This document shows, piece after piece, positions 57,941 through 64,000 of a stretch of DNA of 64,000 nt. Position 1 is the first letter of the stretch; every line of letters begins with the position of its first letter. This DNA comes from Globodera rostochiensis (taxonomy: Eukaryota; Nematoda; Chromadorea; Rhabditida; Heteroderidae). A program made the translations under genes and the position numbers. Location: the NCBI GenBank assembly GCA_018350325.1, contig JAEVLN010000004.1:310001-374000 (forward strand), in the 5' to 3' direction. The notes beneath the pieces are model-generated. The model was not told where the DNA came from and made no database searches. It worked only from the letters and a program-made list of their open reading frames with translations.

Positions 57941-58675
57941 CTAGCTTCGACTTACGCTTAAGCCTAACAAACCCCAGCCAGGGGGCTCCCGGAAAATGCG
58001 TCAGTGGAAAATGCGTCAGTGATTATTAAAAGTCATGCAAAACATTTTTCTGGAGGTTTTTGGGGTCTAAGAATCCAATTTGAGCTCTGTTACAGCCAAT
58101 TCCGAACCCCGGACCAGAATTCGAACATTTAGTCGAAAATTCAAATTTTTCCAAAAATCAAGTTTGGCGGCTAACCCGCCCGAAGCCAACCACGATTGCC
58201 AATTCTGTCTAGTACTGAAGCTAACCTAAGCCAACCTCGCTTAGGATTTGTTAGGCTGAGGCCTCTAAGCATAGCTTAAGCCTATGCTTAGGCTTAGCCT
58301 AAGACGTTAAGATTATGTTTTGGCTTGGGTGAGATTCAAGACACTTTACAACGAAAGTAATAATCGAATTTATATTTTTGAATGATTTGGAGACCAAAAT
58401 GGATTTTTGTAAAATTGTTCGAATTTGGTTCGAGGTTCGAAATCGGCAGAAATGGATGTTAGAATTATAGTCTAAGCACCTAAATCCGATAAAAACACTT
58501 TTTTCTCGACTTTTGATAATCACTGACGCATTTTCTACTGACGCATTTTCCACTGACGCATTTTCCGGTCACCAGCCAGGGTGGTTTAGGCCTAAGTAGG
58601 CTCAAGCTTAGCTTTAGTACCCGGGACTGAATCGGCACTTAGAGTGGGCTTCGGACTGGTAGCCAACACTTTGCC
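57885..58675. mobile_element. Nested foldback: ATGCGTCAGTG element inside a TAGGCTTAGG element
   Basis: The inner element (about 57985-58572) has ends with tandem AAAATGCGTCAGTG units, inverted on the right as CACTGACGCATTTTC (three units), and is flanked by CCAGCCAGGG at 57974-57983 and 58574-58583. It interrupts an outer palindromic family made of GCTTAGGCCTAAG text, also seen at 63935-64000. Confidence 0.55.
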
Positions 58676-58687
58676 AGCGATTAAAAC

Positions 58688-58789
58688 TAGGGTTCAACCC
58701 CGTCCCCGAACCCCGACTTTTTTAGTCGGGGACGAAAACCCCGACCCCGACTTTTTCCGCCGCCCCCGAGGGGTCGGGGCTGAACCCTA
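58688..58789. mobile_element. 102-bp hAT-type MITE (TAGGGTT family)
   Basis: Ends TAGGGTTCAACCCCG and GGGGCTGAACCCTA; flanks ATTAAAAC and ACTAAAAC (7 of 8 identical). Confidence 0.7.
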
Positions 58790-59260
58790 ACTAAAACGAT
58801 TACGAATGGTCCACGTCCGGTCACTCCACAGCTGTCCGTCCGTCCGCTACCCACCCAATTTATTCCATTTGAACCGCTCGCCACCCTTTCACACCATTGA
58901 ATTCCGACAAAAACGACAGATTTCGCTGTGATAACTGATGATTAAGCCATATTATGGGGCACACATATACACAAAACCCCCACCCATTGAGCCCCCGGGG
59001 GGAATTTTTTTGTTTTTTTCCCCCAACGGCAAAACGATGGACGGCCACTCCTTTCTCCCATTGGCTGCTGCTTTCATCAATTTGGTCACGTCTCTCTGTT
59101 CTGTTGCTCCGTTTAGGCATAAAAGTGGGACGCGGGGGCGATGGCTTTACCATTTGGTTCCTCCACACAATTTTAAAATATTCGTTTTCCGTTTGCAATT
59201 GCATAATAATATTTAAAAAGAATAATGCCTAAAAAAAAATTCAGTCAGTGCCGTTAATTG
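58790..59260. other. Upstream region of the repeat-protein gene
   Basis: No gene supported. An AATTCAG site at 59239-59245, about 15 bases before the ATG at 59261, could be a spliced-leader acceptor. Confidence 0.35.
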
Positions 59261-60365
59261 ATGCTGTTAAGCTGCACGGTGACTGTCGTGCTCACGGCTT
59301 TGTTGCCCGTCGTAACTTCGGTTACTGAAGCAGCCAAAACCGAATCCGCTGCTACTGGGAGCCATCTGAACCACCGTGACGAAACCGAAGCCGCTGCTAC
59401 TGGGAACCATCTGAACCACCGTGACGAAACCGGAACCGCTGCTACTGGGAACCATCTGAACCACCGTGACGAAACCGGAACCGCTTCTACTGGAAACCAT
59501 CTGAACCACCGTGACGAAACCGGAACCGCTTCTACTGGGAACCATCTGAACCACCGTGACGAAACCGGAACCGCTTCTACTGGGAACCATCTGAACCACC
59601 GTGACGAAACCGGAACCGCTGCTACTGGGAACCATCTGAACCACCGTGACGAAACCGGAACCGCTGCTACTGGAAACCATCTGAACCACCGTGACGAAAC
59701 CGGAACCGCTGCTACTGGGAACCATCTGAACCACCGTGACGAAACCGGAACCGCTGCTACTGGAAACCATCTGAACCACCGTGACGAAACCGGAACCGCT
59801 GCTACTGGAAACCATCTGAACCACCGTGACGAAACCGGAACCGCTGCTACTGGAAACCATCTGAACCACCGTGACGAAACCGGAACCGCTGCTACTGGGA
59901 ACCATCTGAACCACCGTGACGAAACCGGAACCGCTGCTACTGGAAACCATCTGAACCACCGTGACGAAACCGGAACCGCTGCTACTGGAAACCATCTGAA
60001 CCACCGTGACGAAACCGGAACCGCTGCTACTGGAAACCATCTGAACCACCGTGACGAAACCGGAACCGCTGCTACTGGAAACCATCTGAACCACCGTGAC
60101 GAAACCGGAACCGCTGCCCATCGCTTGCCGACTACTGCTTCAACCTCCCTGGGGCATCTTGTTGATGCCGGATTCGACCATCGCCTGCCGACTTCACCAT
60201 TCGTTGGCCATGCGGATGACCAAACCGTTGGAAATCTGATGGAAGAAACGCCATCATCTGCGCCAACTGATGACGAAAACATTGATGAATATCGCATGAC
60301 GGTGATGCCTTCGGATACTGGACCTGAAAATGCCACCCATATCCGAACAATTGGAGACTTCAGTA
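59261..60365 (+). CDS. Secreted protein with 15-residue repeats
   Basis: From ATG 59261 a frame of about 368 codons is open. Residues 1-24 form a signal peptide (MLLSCTVTVVLTALLPVVTS). Then come 17 tandem copies of a 45-bp unit encoding GTAATGNHLNHRDET, differing mainly at A/S and synonymous sites, and a unique acidic domain (VDAGFDHRLPTSPFVGHADD, MEETPSSAPTDDENIDEYRM). The frame runs on to 60433, but 60366-60510 looks like MITE sequence, so the exon probably ends at a donor before or within it. The next exons of the cysteine-rich gene downstream lack a signal peptide and would fit as its continuation, though I could not match the phase at this one junction. Function unknown; the design suggests an extracellular or effector protein. 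Confidence 0.65.
59350..60115. repeat. 45-bp coding minisatellite
   Basis: Seventeen units of GGAACCGCTGCTACTGGGAA plus CCATCTGAACCACCGTGACGAAACC. The period keeps the frame; two minus-strand frames are also open. Confidence 0.93.
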
Positions 60366-60510
60366 CCAGTCCCGGTCCCGACCAACACTTGCTTTTTATC
60401 AATCATTTTGCTTCAGTATTTTTGTCATCCTAGTCCCGGTTTTTTTGAACAGGACTAGGTAAATTTACGTGCCGGGCTCCCGGGTTTTCCCAAAAGTCTC
60501 GGTCTCGTAC
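60366..60510. repeat. CCCGGTC-type MITE text
   Basis: AGTACCAGTCCCGGTCCCGA at the left and cgtgccgggctcccgg, aaaagtctcggtctcg at the right; similar to the MITE at 63475-63650. Exact ends not found. Confidence 0.4.
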
Positions 60511-60539
60511 AATCCTCCTTTACAAACAACCCTGTACAG

Positions 60540-63500
60540 CCGCCGACAATCAAGCCCATGGACAATGGCACCGTCAAACGTGAAAAGCGTAATTGGATGT
60601 CGCTTGCAAAGGTTGGATGGGCAGTGGTGCAGCAGGCGATTCCCGGCGCAACAAGCTGGTTTTGCCAAAAACGTGCCGAGCATTGCTATTGCGGACATGG
60701 CCGATGTGTTGACAGAAACACGTACAAGAAAGCCGACGTCTGTTGCCATGACGGTCGAGAGTACGCATGTTGTCCGGATGTATGTGAGATTATATGTGTG
60801 TATTTGTTTTGGGCATCATTAGTGCCAAACAAAAAATGGCACTTGATTATATTTGTGTATTTGTTTTGGGCATCATTAGTGCCAAACAAAAAATGGCACT
60901 TGATTATATTTGTGTATTTGTTTTGGGCATCATTAGTGCCAAACAAAAAATGGCACTTGATTATATTTGTGTATTTGTTTTGGGCATCATTAGTGCCAAA
61001 CAAAAAATGGCATTTGATTATATTTGTGTATTTGTTTTGGGCATCATTAGTGCCAAACAAAAAATGGCATTTGATTATATTTGTGTATTTGTTTTGGGCA
61101 TCATTAGTGCCAAACAAAAAATGGCACTTGATTATATTTGTGTATTTGTTTTGGGCATTATTAGTGCCAAATAAAAAATGGCACTTGATTATATTTGTGT
61201 ATTTGTTTTGGGCATCATTAGTGCCAAACAAAAAATGGCACTTGATTATATTTGTGTATTTGTTTTGGGCATTATTAGTGCCAAATAAAAAATGGCACTT
61301 GATTATATTTGTGTATTTGTTTTGGGCATCATTAGTGCCAAACAAAAAATGGCACTTGATTATATTTGTGTATTTGTTTTGGGCATTATTAGTGCCAAAT
61401 AAAAAATGGCACTTGATTATATTTGTGTATTTGTTTTGGGCATCATTAGTGCCAAACAAAAAATGGCATTTGATTATATTTGTGTATTTGTTTTGGGCAT
61501 CATTAGTGCCAAACAAAAAATGGCACTTGATTATATTTGTGTATTTGTTTTGGGCATTATTAGTGCCAAATAAAAAATGGCACTTGATTATATGTGTGTA
61601 TTTGTTTTGGGCATCATTAGTGCCAAACAAAAAATGGCACTTGATTATATTTGTGTATTTGTTTTGGGCATCATTAGTGCCAAACAAAAAATGGCATTTG
61701 ATTATATTTGTGTATTTGTTTTGGGCATCATTAGTGCCAAACAAAAAATGGCACTTGATTATATTTGTGTATTTGTTTTGGGCATTATTAGTGCCAAATA
61801 AAAAATGGCACTTGATTATATTTGTGTATTTGTTTTGGGCATCATTAGTGCCAAACAAAAAATGGCATTTGATTATATTTGTGTATTTGTTTTGGGCATC
61901 ATTAGTGCCAAACAAAAAATGGCATTTGATTATATTTGTGTATTTGTTTTGGGCATCATTAGTGCCAAACAAAAAATGGCACTTGATTATATTTGTGTAT
62001 TTGTTTTGGGCATCATTAGTGCCAAACAAAAAATGGCACTTGATTATATGTGTGTATTTGTTTTGGGCATCATTAGTGCCAAACAAAAAATGGCACTTGA
62101 TTATATGTGTGTATTTGTTTTGGGCATCATTAGTGCCAAACAAAAAATGGCACTTGATTATATTTGTGTATTTGTTTTGGGCATCATTAGTGCCAAACAA
62201 AAAATGGCACTTGATTATATTTGTGTATTTGTTTTGGGCATCATTAGTGCCAAACAAAAAATGGCACTTGATTATATTTGTGTATTTGTTTTGGGCATTA
62301 TTAGTGCCAAATAAAAAATGGCACTTGATTATATTTGTGTATTTGTTTTGGGCATCATTAGTGCCAAATAAAAAATGGCACAACCATTTTTTGATAATTT
62401 TAGAATTCAGTTTTAAGAAAGAAAATTATACATGTCTTTTTAGGAGCCGACAACTCCTGCGCCTAATCTGGTATTAAAATGTTTAAAATTTCAAACTTTT
62501 AAATGTAATGTTCAAATTAGGGTTGGTCCCTGACCCCTCGGGTGGGAGAGGAAGGCCGGAGTTGGCCATGTCGAGGTCGGGGACGTTCAAATTGCCGGGC
62601 CTTTAACTAGACACTTCCTTGATCTTTAAGCCGGCCGGGCGCTGACTTATCCGATCCAGGGGGGACGGCCCATTTTCTCGAAATTCGAAAATCGAAAGAA
62701 AAAAACGTCGAAAAACATCGAAATTTTCGAGACAGCCCTGGTCCGATCCCCCCTCGACTATTGCCTCTCACTAATTGGTTGTTTCTCCCCAATTATTCGT
62801 AAAGGAAGACTGCCCTATCGTAGAGCATGAGGAATTGAAAAAGGTTTGCCCATGGGTAACTGCAGTTTTTCCTGGTACTGCTGGCACATGCCGGATGGAG
62901 TCTCCGGAGACACACAAATTTGTCTGCGAATGTCCCAGTCTTCTTGGTGGTTCTGCGCAACAACGTGGCGTATGTGTTCAGGTTTGATGTATGGGAAGGG
63001 CATTTTCTTTTAATGACGTCCGATTAATTCCCCGAATTTCCCAATCCCCGTCCCCGATTGAATCCCCCGAAGAATCCCAACCCCGAATTTTCCATTCCCC
63101 GTAAGGGTCGGCGCCCTTGATCCCCGATTGAATCCTCCAAAGAATCCCAACCCCGAATTTTCCATTCCCCGTAAGGGTCGGCGCCTTTGATCCCCGATTA
63201 AAACAAAATTTTTGATATTCTTAAGTTTTAAACCAATTATTATTATTATTATTAATTATTTTCTTTTCTCCCCCCGAAGGATTGCAAAATTCTCAACGCA
63301 GAAATGGTGTGCGATTGTGGCTGGGGGAACTGTGAAGAACCCTGGAGGATTAAGGACACTTCAGTATATTTATGGACGTGTGGATGTTGTGCCTCACGTC
63401 CGTTGTTTTTTCAAATTTACTTGGATAAAGTCATTTGCGTTGAAACAAAGGTGGGGGGCTTAGCAGTTATGGAGCACGGGACCGGGACCAGTACTGAAAT

Positions 63501-63775
63501 GTCTTTTCTGGGACTGAAATTTCGGGACCAGTACTGAAATGTCTTTTCTGGGACTGAAATTTCGGGACCAGTACTGAAATGTCTTTTCTGGGACTGAAAT
63601 TTAGTTTCCGGGTTTTTCACAAAAGTCCCGGTCCCGTGTTGCCCCTAGTGCAGAATAATAATAAACTCTGCGACAAATATTGACATCATTTTAGGAAGTT
63701 GTTGCGCCGACAGACGAGACAATAATGGCAACGACTGTGCGCTTTTTTAATTTGTATTTTTTTCGTAAACCATGA
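60540..63775 (+). CDS. Cysteine-rich protein, exons after the repeat gene
   Basis: Phase-0 exons 60540-60779, 62444-62470, 62805-62981, 63280-63450 and 63695-63775 (stop 63773-63775) give 231 residues. All have AG acceptors and GT donors. Cysteines cluster in each main exon: FCQKRAEHCYCGHGRC and DVCCHDGREYACCPD; EDCPIVEHEELKKVC and FVCECPSLLGG; MVCDCGWGNC and WTCGCCASRPLF. Such density of cysteines implies a disulphide-bonded extracellular protein, yet no signal peptide lies at its start (PPTIKPMDNGTVKREKRNWM), so an upstream exon is required; the repeat gene just before is the obvious candidate. No domain family recognised. The first intron is 1.66 kb and almost wholly minisatellite. Confidence 0.62.
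60794..62380. repeat. 57-bp minisatellite in intron
   Basis: About 28 units of GTGTATTTGTTTTGGGCATC plus attagtgccaaacaaaaaatggcacttgattatattt. Variants: attatt for catcatt, caaat for caaac, atatg for atatt. The unit contains a short inverted repeat, agtgcca and tggcact. One forward and one minus frame stay open throughout. Confidence 0.93.
62518..62600. mobile_element. TAGGGTTGG-family MITE, one end
   Basis: TTAGGGTTGGTCCCTGACCC at the left, then ggagttggccatgtcgaggtcgggg, as in 45643-45768. The right end is missing. Confidence 0.5.
63035..63200. repeat. Direct repeat of about 70 bp
   Basis: Two copies of TCCCCGATTGAATCC with GAATCCCAACCCCGAATTTT and gtaagggtcggcgcc, in an intron of the cysteine-rich gene. 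Confidence 0.75.
63475..63650. mobile_element. MITE with GGGACCAGTACTGAAATGTC repeats
   Basis: Three units of about 44 bp between GCACGGGACCGGGA and TCCCGGTCCCGTGTTGC ends, in the last intron of the cysteine-rich gene. Confidence 0.65.
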
Positions 63776-64000
63776 AATTTTTTGAAAAATTTTGTTTGAA
63801 ACGGGAAAATTTTTTTAATATTTTTTCATATGAGAAAACCGCCTTAACCAACAACTCCGCACCAGAGTGCGGCAAAATCGCATTTGCGAATCCCGCGGCT
63901 ACCCGGTCTGAATCCCCCCACGATGGCTGATTCAGTCCGTACTGAAGCTAATATTAAGCCTACTTAGGCCTAAGCCACCCTGGGTTGGGATTCGTTAGGC
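63776..64000. other. Window end; start of GCTTAGGCCTAAG-type element
   Basis: After AT-rich 3' flank, 63930-64000 (gtactgaagctaatattaagcc, TACTTAGGCCTAAGCCACCC) matches the outer palindromic family at 57.9-58.7 kb. It runs off the window. Confidence 0.45.

Noticed and set aside
60686..62383. Minus-strand frame of 565 codons over the 57-bp array
   Set aside because: Shadow of the minisatellite; the flanking plus-strand exons splice around it.

Overview
The window reads as nuclear DNA of a nematode, most likely a plant-parasitic tylenchid close to the cyst nematodes. That placement is inference. It rests on AT-rich introns ending in TTTCAG-like acceptors, small exons, a sigma-type glutathione S-transferase, a FLYWCH protein, several small secreted proteins of the kind nematodes use as effectors, and heavy minisatellite and MITE content. 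No rRNA, operonic bacterial genes, CRISPR array or viral genome was seen. Gene models below were built by hand from splice sites whose phases agree; none is confirmed by transcripts.

Layout. 0.1-1.8 kb: a five-exon BTB gene. 2.9-5.4 kb: a four-exon secreted protein of unknown family. 5.9-9.2 kb: a coiled-coil gene built from more than a dozen tiny phase-0 exons, followed by a C-rich minisatellite. 11.2-12.7 kb: a small tail-anchored-like protein. 13.9-15.2 kb (minus): a FLYWCH zinc-finger gene. 16.3-17.6 kb: a complete glutathione S-transferase. 17.6-28 kb: a repeat-rich desert with large minisatellites and two adjacent foldback elements whose inverted ends consist of tandem repeats, one holding a nested hAT-like element. 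28.1-36.4 kb: two tandem paralogues with all or mostly phase-0 exons; the second carries stop or frame defects and is split by a defective hAT element and by an intact-looking MULE element. 37.1-37.8 kb (minus): a small single-pass membrane protein.

38.9-49 kb: an inverted duplication (arms about 1.8 and 2.3 kb, spacer about 5.8 kb), each arm carrying a 72-residue secreted four-cysteine peptide gene. 50.7-53.9 kb: a seven-exon nuclear hormone receptor with at least three MITEs in its introns. 55.2-56.7 kb (minus): a small cysteine-containing gene and a secreted protein made of 24-residue repeats. 59.3-63.8 kb: a secreted protein with 15-residue repeats and, directly downstream and perhaps the same gene, a cysteine-rich multi-exon protein whose first intron is filled by a 57-bp minisatellite.

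The genes do not form one pathway. What links them is mechanism: tandem duplication at every scale (exons, modules, genes, minisatellites, transposon ends), and a dense layer of hAT-type MITEs (8-bp duplications) and MULE or foldback elements (9-10-bp duplications) that sit in introns and in places break exons.
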